Below are positions 26,948 to 34,830 of a stretch of 64,000 bases of DNA, in pieces. Numbering within the stretch: position 1 is the first letter of the stretch; each line of letters opens with the position of its first letter. This DNA is from Caenimonas soli (GTDB lineage: Bacteria; Pseudomonadota; Gammaproteobacteria; Burkholderiales; Burkholderiaceae_C): positions 124,001-188,000 of the forward strand of contig NZ_JABJVV010000001.1 of NCBI RefSeq assembly GCF_013155545.1. The letters are read 5' to 3'. Below the pieces are notes generated by a model. That model had not been told where the DNA came from. It was given only the letters and a program-made list of their open reading frames with translations, and did no database searches. The position numbers and the translations under genes are program-made.

Positions 26948-27691
26948 ATGCCGCTCCGAGAAATGCTGAAACAGTCCGACGCCGTAGTGGGCGTCGTGAA
27001 GGACACACGCAGGATCCTGGGGGCATTGCGCCACAGCAGCCTCGGGCCGAACGGCAGGTTGATAAGGCGCTACCTGGAAACTCACGAGGTCAGGAAGCTG
27101 CAGATTGGTGCCGGCCCCACGGCGCTGGACGGGTGGCTCTGCACGGACATCGACCCTAAGTCCGAGACGACCGCTTACCTGGACGCCACCAAGCCATTTC
27201 CGTTCGAAGAAGGCACCTTCGACTACATCTACAGCGAACACATGATCGAGCACATCCCGTGGAGGGAAGGGCTCTTCATGCTCCGCGAATGCCGGCGCGT
27301 ATTGAAGCCGGGTGGCGTGTTGCGCGTTGCGACGCCCGACCTGAAGGTCCTGCTCGACCTGTACGCAGGCCCGCACAAGCCGGTCGAGGAAAGGTACATC
27401 CATTGGATCACCGACACGTTCCTGGACGGCGTCAAGGTCTACAAGCCTTCGTTCGTGATCAACAACGCGTTCCATAACTGGGGCCACCAGTTCCTCTACG
27501 ACGCAGAGCTGTTGGCCATGGCGCTTCGCGAGGCGGGCTTCACGGATATACGGCAATGGCCGACCGGCGAGTCGGATGATCCCGCCCTAAGGGGCATCGA
27601 GTCGCATGGCAGGAACATCGCCGACGACGACATGGCGGCCTTCGAGACGATGGTCTTCGAGGCGCGGCCCGCAGAATCTCACGCGCACTGA
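26948..27691 (+). CDS. SAM-dependent methyltransferase (class I)
   Basis: 247 residues. A Rossmann methyltransferase: motif I LQIGAGPTALDGW (about 51-63), the acidic post-motif DIDP, FDYIYSEHMIEHI (motif III/IV region), and RRVLKPGGVLRVATPDL. This pattern is typical of Methyltransf_11 enzymes found in glycan and envelope clusters. The N-terminal 45 residues are a helical extension. No Shine-Dalgarno is seen before ATG 26948, so initiation may be weak or leaderless. No genes of an obvious pathway are next to it; substrate unknown. Confidence 0.82.
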   Translation: MPLREMLKQSDAVVGVVKDTRRILGALRHSSLGPNGRLIRRYLETHEVRKLQIGAGPTALDGWLCTDIDPKSETTAYLDATKPFPFEEGTFDYIYSEHMIEHIPWREGLFMLRECRRVLKPGGVLRVATPDLKVLLDLYAGPHKPVEERYIHWITDTFLDGVKVYKPSFVINNAFHNWGHQFLYDAELLAMALREAGFTDIRQWPTGESDDPALRGIESHGRNIADDDMAAFETMVFEARPAESHAH

Positions 27692-27708
27692 GCTTGCCCT
27701 CCGCCCTT

Positions 27709-27810
27709 GACTGTCCAAGATAGAGTGTGTCTGTCCAAATGGCTTTGCTAGACGTATTTAGACAGTCTTGACAAATTGAATGGACTGTCTAATAATGTAA
27801 TTGGACAGAC
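27709..27810. promoter_or_regulatory. Strong sigma-70 promoter with nested operator repeats
   Basis: TTGACA (27768-27773), 17-bp spacer, AATAAT (27791-27796), close to the ideal sigma-70 promoter and predicting a start near 27803. Around it are five half-site-like copies of the core CTGTCC/CTGTCT or its complement: GACTGTCCAA at 27709, GTCTGTCCAA at 27729, TAGACAGTC at 27759, GACTGTCTA at 27783 and TTGGACAGAC at 27801. TAGACAGTC/GACTGTCTA are exact inverted repeats that bracket the -35 and spacer; GTCTGTCCAA and TTGGACAGAC are also exact inverses. The first two are 20 bp apart, two helical turns. This looks like an autoregulatory operator for the MerR-type protein encoded next. Confidence 0.8.
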
Positions 27811-27830
27811 TAAATGTCGAGGCCGTCTTG

Positions 27831-29375
27831 TTGACCAGCAAAGAGGTATTGGAAAAGACCGGGATATCCCGGGCCACACTGAACAACTACATCAGTTGTG
27901 GAATCGTGCCCCGGCCCGATGTCCTGCCACCGGAGCCGAGTGACGGCGCCGCGCCTCGCATCGGCTATTTCCCGCCCGAGACCATAGACCGCATCGAAGA
28001 GATCCAGCGCCTGAAACGGGAAGGCTGGAGCATCACGAGGATCACGCAGCATTTCACGGGGGTGGCGGGGACGGCGCCAGACGAGACCCTGGATGAAACG
28101 ACCGAGGCCCCTGTGATTTCCGCTGGCCAGAGGCCGGGCGGTGCGATGCCGAGCCTGTCCTTCGGGGAGACCGCCCATCCGGCCTACCTGGTCAACAGCC
28201 GCTTCGAAGTGGTCTGGCTGAATGAAGCCGCCGGCTCTGCGGCGTGGCCGAATTTCGTGCCGATGCCGTCCCAAGCGGTGTCACACGGCGTCTTTCCGTA
28301 TCTCCTCAAGGGCCAGAGCCAAAGCCTTGCGGTCGCCGCCGAATCGCGCCAAGCCATCCTGCGCCTGCACCTGGGACTTGCCAGGCAGCGCGGCGCCAGC
28401 CTCTCCGAGCTCTGCCGGGAGGTCTCGCGTGACGACATGCTTGTCATGGAGCGCCTCTATAGCGAGGCCGAGCCCTTTGAATTCCCGCTGGTGGTCCGCA
28501 CGCCTGTTATCGCTAGCCGCCCCGGCGCGGCCAACCCGCTCTTTCTGTACGCGTTGAATTTCCGCGAGGGGATCCTCTTCATCTACGTTCCAGGCGACGC
28601 CGGCCTTTTGGAAGTGTCCACGCTGTTGGCGCCATCCGTGCAATCGGTCGGCGACGCGGGGCACAGGCAGGCACCGGCCCTGACGCAGGTGGCGGTGCTG
28701 GCCGCCGAACTGCAGCAGGCATCCCGCTTGTGGTCCGAACTCCCGCCCGAGGAGTATTTCGAGCTGATCAACGAGATCTGGCTGACCGTCGATCCGATCT
28801 TCAAGCGCCACCAAGGCGCCAGCGGCAAGCACCCTGGGGAAGGGATGGTCTGCTATTTCCTGCCGCGGCCCGGCTCGAGCCATTTGTTGAATGCGCTTCT
28901 TGCGGCGCAACAGGTACGCGAGGCCATGCGGCGGGTGAGCAAGCAATGGCAGTTGCGAAAGGGCTGGACCACCGAGCTCTACATGAACATCGGGATCGAT
29001 GAGGGGCAGGAGTGGCATGGCACTTTGCGGCCAGGATCGCGAGAGTTCACCGTGCTCGGCAATGCCGTGGATCAAGCTCTGGGCATCTCGAATATTGCCA
29101 AGCGTGGAGCGATCTGGGTCACCCGGAACCTGGTGGGCAGGCTGCGCGCCGACGAGCGCCGGCGCCTCCAATACGGTGTGCGCCGGCTGGACAAGGAAGG
29201 CCGCGACACCGTCGTGGCGTCGACCTTTACCAGGGTGGGGAACCTTGTCGACATGACCGAGCCGGGCAGCGAAGCCCTGGGGGCGATCGCCCGGCTGCCC
29301 ATCACCGAAATTTTCGAAGTCGCTGCCCAGGCAAGCGGCGACCCTGACCGGGCGGCCGGTCCCCTGTCCGTTTGA
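27831..29375 (+). CDS. MerR-like regulator fused to PAS-like and degenerate class III cyclase domains
   Basis: About 514 residues from TTG 27831 (TTG 27828 is equally possible; GAGG at 27819-27822 fits both). An earlier TTG at 27801 lies at or before the predicted transcription start and is not favoured. The N-terminus (SKEVLEKTGISRATLNNY, then IGYFPPETIDRIEEIQ) is a MerR-type helix-turn-helix. Residues about 115-165 look PAS-like (YLVNSRFEVVWLNEAA). Residues about 284-440 resemble a class III nucleotide cyclase: HPGEGMVCYF and VLGNAVDQALGIS. The usual metal Asp and the Asn/Arg pair of the VNxAAR motif are not in place (Asp and Ser instead), so it may bind a nucleotide without making cAMP. 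The next gene is 22 bp downstream. Confidence 0.72.
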   Translation: MTSKEVLEKTGISRATLNNYISCGIVPRPDVLPPEPSDGAAPRIGYFPPETIDRIEEIQRLKREGWSITRITQHFTGVAGTAPDETLDETTEAPVISAGQRPGGAMPSLSFGETAHPAYLVNSRFEVVWLNEAAGSAAWPNFVPMPSQAVSHGVFPYLLKGQSQSLAVAAESRQAILRLHLGLARQRGASLSELCREVSRDDMLVMERLYSEAEPFEFPLVVRTPVIASRPGAANPLFLYALNFREGILFIYVPGDAGLLEVSTLLAPSVQSVGDAGHRQAPALTQVAVLAAELQQASRLWSELPPEEYFELINEIWLTVDPIFKRHQGASGKHPGEGMVCYFLPRPGSSHLLNALLAAQQVREAMRRVSKQWQLRKGWTTELYMNIGIDEGQEWHGTLRPGSREFTVLGNAVDQALGISNIAKRGAIWVTRNLVGRLRADERRRLQYGVRRLDKEGRDTVVASTFTRVGNLVDMTEPGSEALGAIARLPITEIFEVAAQASGDPDRAAGPLSV

Positions 29376-29397
29376 CGTCTACGAAAAGAGGCGACCT

Positions 29398-29826
29398 ATG
29401 CGTTTCTTCAAGCCGAATCTCAGAAGCAGCATCCACGCCATATTGTCTTTGGGTCACCCCTCGGTGCCCCCGGAGACGATGGAAATGGAAATAGACATAG
29501 AGGACATCCGCCGCGCGATGCTGGATCTCATGACGGACGTCGAGGACGCCCGGTTCCCGCAGGTCCTGCGGCGTATCCGCTACGCGCCGGACGTACCGGG
29601 CCTGTGGTTCCTTCGGGGCGATCTGATGGCCGCGCTGGCAAGCAGCCACGGGGAGGCCGTCGCCCGGGAGAAGCTCGAAACCCTGAGCGAGATGTTCGAG
29701 GATCTGTTGCCTGACGGACTTCGATCGCGGCCAAGCCCCTTGAGCTCCAGTTTCCGCAACTCCGAGGGCTCGCCGCTGGCGCGGGCGGACGGCACCCCGG
29801 ATTCCGGGTTCAAGCCGTCGTCCTAG
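29398..29826 (+). CDS. Small protein of unknown family, partner of the MerR/cyclase-like gene
   Basis: 142 residues; ATG 29398 with AGAGG seven bases upstream and 22 bp after the MerR/cyclase-like gene, so co-transcribed. It begins MRFFKPNLRSSIHAI and has a conserved core FPQVLRRIRYAPD, LWFLRGDLMAALA, HGEAVAREK, LLPDGLRSRPSPL. The protein at 61413-61757 has the same order of blocks (about two thirds identity in the core by eye). No domain is recognised; no signal peptide or membrane helix. The C-terminal about 25 residues are a polar tail absent from the paralogue. The 3' end overlaps the convergent SPFH gene by 17 bp. Function unknown. Confidence 0.78.
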   Translation: MRFFKPNLRSSIHAILSLGHPSVPPETMEMEIDIEDIRRAMLDLMTDVEDARFPQVLRRIRYAPDVPGLWFLRGDLMAALASSHGEAVAREKLETLSEMFEDLLPDGLRSRPSPLSSSFRNSEGSPLARADGTPDSGFKPSS

Positions 29827-30727
29827 CTCCCTGAACCATCCGCATCGCCGAGCCGATAAGCGCCGACACCTCGGTCATGTTGCTCGGAACGATGAGTGTG
29901 GTCGTCGAATCCGAGGCCACCTTGCTATAGGCATCGACGGCGCGCTCCGCCACCTTCAGCTGTACGGCCTGCTCGCCGCCGGGCTGGCGGATCGCCGCGG
30001 CGATACGCTCGATGGCCGAGGCCGTGGCGTCGGCAACCGCCGTGATGGCCGCCGCCTCGCCCTGCGCCTGGTTGATGGCGGCCTGTTTCTCACCCTCGGA
30101 GCGGGCGATGAAGGCCTCGCGCTCGCCGGTGGCGATGTTGATCTGCTCCTGGCGGCGGCCCTCGGAGGCGGCGATCAGGGCCCGCTTCTCGCGCTCGGCC
30201 GTGATCTGCGCCTGCATGGCATGCAGGATTTCCTTGGGCGGGGTCAGGTCCTTGATCTCGTAGCGCAGCACCTTCACGCCCCAGTTCAGCGCCGCCTCGT
30301 CGATGGCCTGGACCACCTGGGCGTTGATGATGTCGCGCTCCTCGAAGGTCTTGTCCAGTTCCAGCTTGCCGATCACGCTGCGCAGGGAGGTCTGCGCCAG
30401 CTGCGTCACGGCCACGATGTAGTTGGATGAGCCATAGCTGGCGCGCATGGGGTCGGTCACCTGGAAGTACAGGATGCCGTCCACCTGGAGCTGGGTGTTG
30501 TCGCGGGTGATGCAGACCTGGCTGGGCACGTCCAGCGGGATTTCCTTCAGGCTGTGCTTGTAGGCGACCTTATCGACGAAGGGGATGAGGAAGTTCAGGC
30601 CCGGCGTCAGCGCGGCGTGGTACTTGCCAAGCCGCTCGACCACCCAGGCGTTCTGCTGGGGGACGACCTTGATGGCCCGCACCACGAAGATGACGGCAAT
30701 GACGAACAGGACGAGTGCGATTTCCAT
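29810..30727 (-). CDS. Stomatin-like SPFH/Band 7 protein (QmcA-type)
   Basis: 305 residues. One N-terminal membrane helix (about 2-20), then the SPFH domain (VVPQQNAWVVERLGKY to about 190) and a long Ala/Glu-rich coiled coil (EREKRALIAASEGRRQEQ). These proteins make large membrane ring or cage assemblies thought to organise membrane proteins and proteases. The NfeD gene directly upstream (start of this gene is 20 bp from the NfeD stop) is the classical partner. No protease gene is present. The 3' end overlaps a convergent gene by 17 bp. Confidence 0.93.
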   Translation of the reverse strand: MEIALVLFVIAVIFVVRAIKVVPQQNAWVVERLGKYHAALTPGLNFLIPFVDKVAYKHSLKEIPLDVPSQVCITRDNTQLQVDGILYFQVTDPMRASYGSSNYIVAVTQLAQTSLRSVIGKLELDKTFEERDIINAQVVQAIDEAALNWGVKVLRYEIKDLTPPKEILHAMQAQITAEREKRALIAASEGRRQEQINIATGEREAFIARSEGEKQAAINQAQGEAAAITAVADATASAIERIAAAIRQPGGEQAVQLKVAERAVDAYSKVASDSTTTLIVPSNMTEVSALIGSAMRMVQGARTTA

Positions 30728-30747
30728 TGGGTTTTTCCTTTTGTTGT

Positions 30748-31173
30748 TCAGATTTGCTCGACGACCAGGCGGTTTCCGACGACTTCACAGACCCGATGCG
30801 GGCCCGTGACAAGAATGGCCCCCTCCACCGGGATGGCGGTCCAGTTGGCTCCGCGGTACTTGATCGAGGCCGTGCCATCGCGGTTCCAGGCGTCGATCTG
30901 GACGACCTCCCCGATGTCCAGGTTCACGTCGCGGTTCGCCGAAGCGACGGGCTCATCCGGGCGCTTGCCGCGCTTCAGGTGCCAGCCAGCGACCGCGCCG
31001 CCGCCGACGAGGGCCGCGGCGATCAATTGCGCAGTCAGCGGCGCCCCGGCATGGGCGGCCAGGGCGCCGGCCGCCAGCCCGATGGCGAGCATCAGAAGGT
31101 AAAAGGTGCCGGTCACCAACTCAACGGCAACCGCGGTTCCCGCCAGCAGCCACCAGATGGTCGATTCAGCCAT
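30748..31173 (-). CDS. NfeD family protein (short form)
   Basis: 141 residues. Two or three hydrophobic segments (about 5-70), then a C-terminal OB-fold domain (IGEVVQIDAWNRDGTASIKY to RLVVEQI). This short NfeD form has no ClpP-like protease domain. It is the usual genomic companion of SPFH/stomatin proteins, probably binding it at the membrane. GGAG lies just upstream of ATG 31173; an earlier in-frame start at 31215 is not favoured. Confidence 0.9.
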   Translation of the reverse strand: MAESTIWWLLAGTAVAVELVTGTFYLLMLAIGLAAGALAAHAGAPLTAQLIAAALVGGGAVAGWHLKRGKRPDEPVASANRDVNLDIGEVVQIDAWNRDGTASIKYRGANWTAIPVEGAILVTGPHRVCEVVGNRLVVEQI

Positions 31174-31319
31174 GGCTTCTCCTCGTGGTTCGTGTTTATG
31201 TATTGAAGCCACCACATTTTGGGTGAATTACAAAGCTGCGCAAGGAGGGTGCCTCCGTATTTGCATACACTTCGCGCCTGTTTTCCCATTTTCGGCTGCC
31301 CCAGCCAAGGCCTTTGCCC

Positions 31320-33587
31320 ATGAAATTCCGCTTTCCGATCGTCATCATCGACGAAGACTACCGCTCGGAGAACACCTCCGGTCTGGGGATCCGCGCACTG
31401 GCGCAGGCCATCGAATCCGAAGGCTTCGAAGTGCTGGGCGTGACCCGCTACGGCGACCTGTCGCAGTTTGCACAGCAGCAAAGCCGCGCCAGCGCCTTCA
31501 TCCTGTCCATCGACGACGAGGAGTTCACGCCCGGCCCCGACCTGGACCCGGCGGTGGTGCTCCTGCGCACCTTCATCGAGGAGGTGCGGCGCAAGAACAG
31601 CGACGTGCCGATCTACGTGCACGGTGAAACCAAGACCTCGCGCCACATCCCCAACGACATCCTGCGCGAGCTCCACGGCTTCATCCACATGTTCGAGGAC
31701 ACGCCGGAGTTCGTGGCCCGCCACATCATCCGCGAGGCCAAGAGCTACCTGGAGGGCGTGCAGCCGCCGTTCTTCAAGGCGCTGCTCGACTACGCCGAGG
31801 ATGGCTCGTACTCCTGGCACTGCCCGGGCCATTCGGGCGGCGTGGCGTTCCTGAAAAGCCCGGTGGGGCAGATGTTCCACCAGTTCTTCGGGGAGAACAT
31901 GCTGCGCGCCGACGTGTGCAACGCGGTGGACGAACTCGGCCAGCTGCTGGACCACACCGGACCGGTGGCGGCCAGCGAGCGCAACGCCGCGCGCATCTTC
32001 AATGCCGACCATTGCTTCTTCGTCACCAATGGCACCAGCACCTCCAACAAGATGGTCTGGCACCACACGGTGGCGCCGGGCGACGTGGTGGTGGTGGACC
32101 GCAACTGCCACAAGTCCATCCTGCACGCCATCATCATGACCGGGGCCATTCCCGTGTTCATGAAGCCCACGCGCAACCACTTCGGCATCATCGGGCCCAT
32201 CCCGCAAAGCGAGTTCGAGCCGGCCGCGATCAGGGAAAAGATCAGGGCCAACCCGCTGCTCAAGGGCGTGGATCCGGATAGCGTCAAGCCGCGCGTGATG
32301 ACGCTGACCCAGTCCACCTACGACGGCGTGATCTACAACACCGAGACCATCAAGAAGATGCTCGACGGCTATGTGGACACGCTGCACTTCGACGAGGCCT
32401 GGCTGCCGCACGCGGCCTTCCACCCGTTCTATGGCGCCTACCACGCCATGGGCCGCAACCGGGTCCGGCCGAAAGAGTCGCTGACGTTTGCGACGCAGTC
32501 CACCCACAAGCTGCTGGCGGGCATCAGCCAGGCCAGCCACGTGCTGGTGCAGGACTCGCAGAACCGCAAGCTGGACCGGCACCTGTTCAACGAGGCCTAC
32601 CTCATGCACACGTCCACCAGCCCGCAGTACGCGATCATCGCCAGCTGCGACGTGGCTGCCGCCATGATGGAGCCGCCCGGCGGCACCGCGCTGGTGGAAG
32701 AGAGCATCCTGGAAGCCCTGGATTTCCGCCGCGCCATGCGCAAGGTCGACGAGGAATACGGCAAGGACTGGTGGTTCAAGGTCTGGGGGCCGGACAAGCT
32801 GGTGGAAGAAGGGATTGGCCGCGCCGACGACTGGATCATCAAGGGCGAGGCACGCACTGCCAAGTGGCACGGCTTCGGCAACCTGGCCGAGGGCTTCAAC
32901 ATGCTGGACCCGATCAAGTCCACCATCGTCACGCCCGGCCTGGACCTGAACGGCAAGTTCGCCAAGACCGGCATCCCGGCCTCCATCGTGACCCGCTTCC
33001 TGGCGGAGCACGGCATCATCGTGGAGAAGACCGGCCTGTACAGCTTCTTCATCATGTTCACCATCGGCATCACCAAGGGCCGCTGGAATACGCTGTTGAC
33101 GGCGTTGCAGCAGTTCAAGGACGACTACGCCCGCAACCAGCCGATGTGGCGCATCCTGCCCGAGTTCTGCCAGCAGTTCCCGCGCTACGAGCGCATGGGC
33201 CTGGCCGACCTGTGCCAGCACGTGCACGAGCTCTATGCCAAGTACGACATTGCCCGCCTCACGACGGAGATGTACCTGAGCGACCTGACGCCGGCCATGA
33301 AGCCCAGCGATGCCTTCGCCTACATCGCCCACCGCAAGACGGAGCGGGTGGCCATCGACGAACTGGAAGGCCGCATCACGACCTCACTGGTGACGCCGTA
33401 CCCGCCGGGCATCCCGCTGCTGATCCCGGGCGAGGTTTTCAACAAGAAGATCGTCGACTACCTGAAGTTCTCGCGCGAATTCAATGCGCAGTGCCCGGGT
33501 TTCGAGACCGACATCCACGGCCTGGTGGAAGAGGCCGGGCCGGACGGCAAGCTGAATTACTTCGCCGACTGCGTGCGGGAGGAGTAA
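31320..33587 (+). CDS. Arginine/lysine/ornithine decarboxylase (fold-type I)
   Basis: 755 residues, the length of the large inducible or biosynthetic basic-amino-acid decarboxylases (AdiA/CadA/SpeC group). The N-terminal wing/response-regulator-like domain covers about 1-130 (FPIVIIDEDY), then the PLP domain with Lys397 in QSTHKLLAG; HFDEAWLPHAAFH carries the PLP-ring Asp and His. C-terminal domain from about 600. It makes a polyamine from Arg, Lys or Orn and consumes a proton, giving acid resistance or polyamine supply. Sequence alone does not settle the substrate; the closest resemblance by eye is to biodegradative arginine decarboxylases. No antiporter gene is adjacent. ATG 31320 is used. 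Repeat copy B follows the stop. Confidence 0.9.
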   Translation: MKFRFPIVIIDEDYRSENTSGLGIRALAQAIESEGFEVLGVTRYGDLSQFAQQQSRASAFILSIDDEEFTPGPDLDPAVVLLRTFIEEVRRKNSDVPIYVHGETKTSRHIPNDILRELHGFIHMFEDTPEFVARHIIREAKSYLEGVQPPFFKALLDYAEDGSYSWHCPGHSGGVAFLKSPVGQMFHQFFGENMLRADVCNAVDELGQLLDHTGPVAASERNAARIFNADHCFFVTNGTSTSNKMVWHHTVAPGDVVVVDRNCHKSILHAIIMTGAIPVFMKPTRNHFGIIGPIPQSEFEPAAIREKIRANPLLKGVDPDSVKPRVMTLTQSTYDGVIYNTETIKKMLDGYVDTLHFDEAWLPHAAFHPFYGAYHAMGRNRVRPKESLTFATQSTHKLLAGISQASHVLVQDSQNRKLDRHLFNEAYLMHTSTSPQYAIIASCDVAAAMMEPPGGTALVEESILEALDFRRAMRKVDEEYGKDWWFKVWGPDKLVEEGIGRADDWIIKGEARTAKWHGFGNLAEGFNMLDPIKSTIVTPGLDLNGKFAKTGIPASIVTRFLAEHGIIVEKTGLYSFFIMFTIGITKGRWNTLLTALQQFKDDYARNQPMWRILPEFCQQFPRYERMGLADLCQHVHELYAKYDIARLTTEMYLSDLTPAMKPSDAFAYIAHRKTERVAIDELEGRITTSLVTPYPPGIPLLIPGEVFNKKIVDYLKFSREFNAQCPGFETDIHGLVEEAGPDGKLNYFADCVREE

Positions 33588-33594
33588 TGTCATC

Positions 33595-34010
33595 CCGGAC
33601 CTGATCCGGGATCCAGGGACGGATTGCGGGTCAAGCCCACTATTGTCCGGAGAGGAATTCTCATTCGATCGCTAAGTTGTTGCTGCGCTTGACCCGCAAT
33701 CCACCTGTTGCGCGCCAACACCTCGCGGCAAGGCTGTGCGCCGGTCGGCTGCGGCGCGCGGACCAGCCGTTCGGCGCTGGGAGCGCCGAAACGATGCGGA
33801 GGTCGGCGAGCGGTTCGTTGCTGTTGCAGGCCTGCGTGTGGGCGGCGAAGCCGCGTGCGGGCGGGCTGTGACGCGCGGCCAGCCCGTTCCGCGCCTTTTC
33901 AAGGGGCGGAAGCGGCGCCGGGGAACGGACTTGCGGGCTTCAGACTCATCGTGGTCCCGGGGCAAGCTCACATCCACGAGCAATTGCCAGCGCCCCGCAA
34001 TGACAGCCTT
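33595..34010. repeat. Mosaic palindromic intergenic repeat, copy B
   Basis: Non-coding gap of 421 bp between convergent genes (decarboxylase and fabI). Starts with TGTCATCCCGGAC, the inverse of the end of copy A (9609-9910). Contains block 33710-33759 (inverse of 9818-9867) and block 33806-33886 (same orientation as 9700-9787). It also holds a perfect hairpin, TTCGGCGCT/AGCGCCGAA with a 3-base loop, at 33770-33790, and ends with the same 11 bases as copy A, directly before the fabI stop. No coding capacity: the long plus-strand frame through it belongs to yejA only from 34831. It probably forms an RNA/DNA structure at converging transcripts' ends. Confidence 0.8.
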
Positions 34011-34791
34011 ATTCGGCGATGCCACCCACCACGTGGCTGAAGCCGCCGTCCACGTACATGATCTCGGCCGTCACACCGGCGGCGAGGTCGCTCAGCAGAA
34101 AAGCCGCCACGTTGCCCACGTCGTCGATGGTGATGTTGCGGCGGATCGGCGAGGCCTCGGCCACGACCGAGAGGATCTTGCCGAAGCCCTTGATGCCGCT
34201 GGCGGCCAGGGTCTTGATCGGGCCGGCACTGATGCCGTTGACCCGCATTCCCTTGGGTCCCAGCGATTCGGCCAGGTAGCGCACCGAGGCCTCCAGCGAG
34301 GCCTTGGCCAGCCCCATGGTGTTGTAGTTGGGGACGGTACGGATCGCGCCCAGGTAGGTCAGGGTGACGAGGGCCGACTTGTCATTCAAGTAGGGCAGGG
34401 CGGCCTTGGCCATGGCGGGGAAGCTGTAGGCGCTGATGTCGTGGGCGATCTTGAAGCCCTCGCGCGACAAGCCCTCCAGGAAATCCCCGGCGATCGCCTC
34501 GCGCGGCGCATAGCCGATGCTGTGGACGAAGCCGTCGAACTTCGGCCAGGCGGCCGACAGGTCCTTGAAGAGCTTGTCGATCTGCGCGTCGTCGCCGACG
34601 TCGCAGTCGAAGATCAGGTTGGAGCCGAAGTCCGCCGCGAACTCGGTGATGCGCTCCTTGAAGCGCTCGCCCACATAGCTGAAGGCGAGTTCCGCGCCCT
34701 GCGCGTGGCAGGCCTTGGCGATGCCATAAGCAATGGAGCGGTTCGACAGAACGCCGGTGATCAACAATTTCTTGCCAGTGAGGAAGCCCAT
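34009..34791 (-). CDS. fabI: Enoyl-ACP reductase FabI
   Basis: 260 residues, NADH-dependent reduction of trans-2-enoyl-ACP in the last step of each fatty-acid elongation cycle. The FabI pattern is intact: [15 protein letters not shown] at the N-terminus binds NADH, and Tyr146, Tyr156 and Lys163 ([19 protein letters not shown]) match the catalytic positions of E. coli FabI. This is the target class of triclosan. Start ATG 34791 gives the standard MGFLTGKK N-terminus; an upstream extension to 34890 overlaps the divergent yejA start. The two starts are 39 bp apart (34791/34831). Confidence 0.96.
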   Translation of the reverse strand: MGFLTGKKLLITGVLSNRSIAYGIAKACHAQGAELAFSYVGERFKERITEFAADFGSNLIFDCDVGDDAQIDKLFKDLSAAWPKFDGFVHSIGYAPREAIAGDFLEGLSREGFKIAHDISAYSFPAMAKAALPYLNDKSALVTLTYLGAIRTVPNYNTMGLAKASLEASVRYLAESLGPKGMRVNGISAGPIKTLAASGIKGFGKILSVVAEASPIRRNITIDDVGNVAAFLLSDLAAGVTAEIMYVDGGFSHVVGGIAE

Positions 34792-34830
34792 AAGTCTCTC
34801 GAATCGGTAAAAAGTCGGCAGAATTGTCGC

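Noticed and set aside
27801-27830. TTG 27801 as the start of the MerR-like gene
   Set aside because: It lies at or before the predicted transcription start and within an operator half-site; TTG at 27828/27831 has GAGG upstream.
33736-34830. N-terminal extension of yejA through the repeat
   Set aside because: The frame crosses the repeat element and fabI on the opposite strand; a clear signal peptide starts at 34831.
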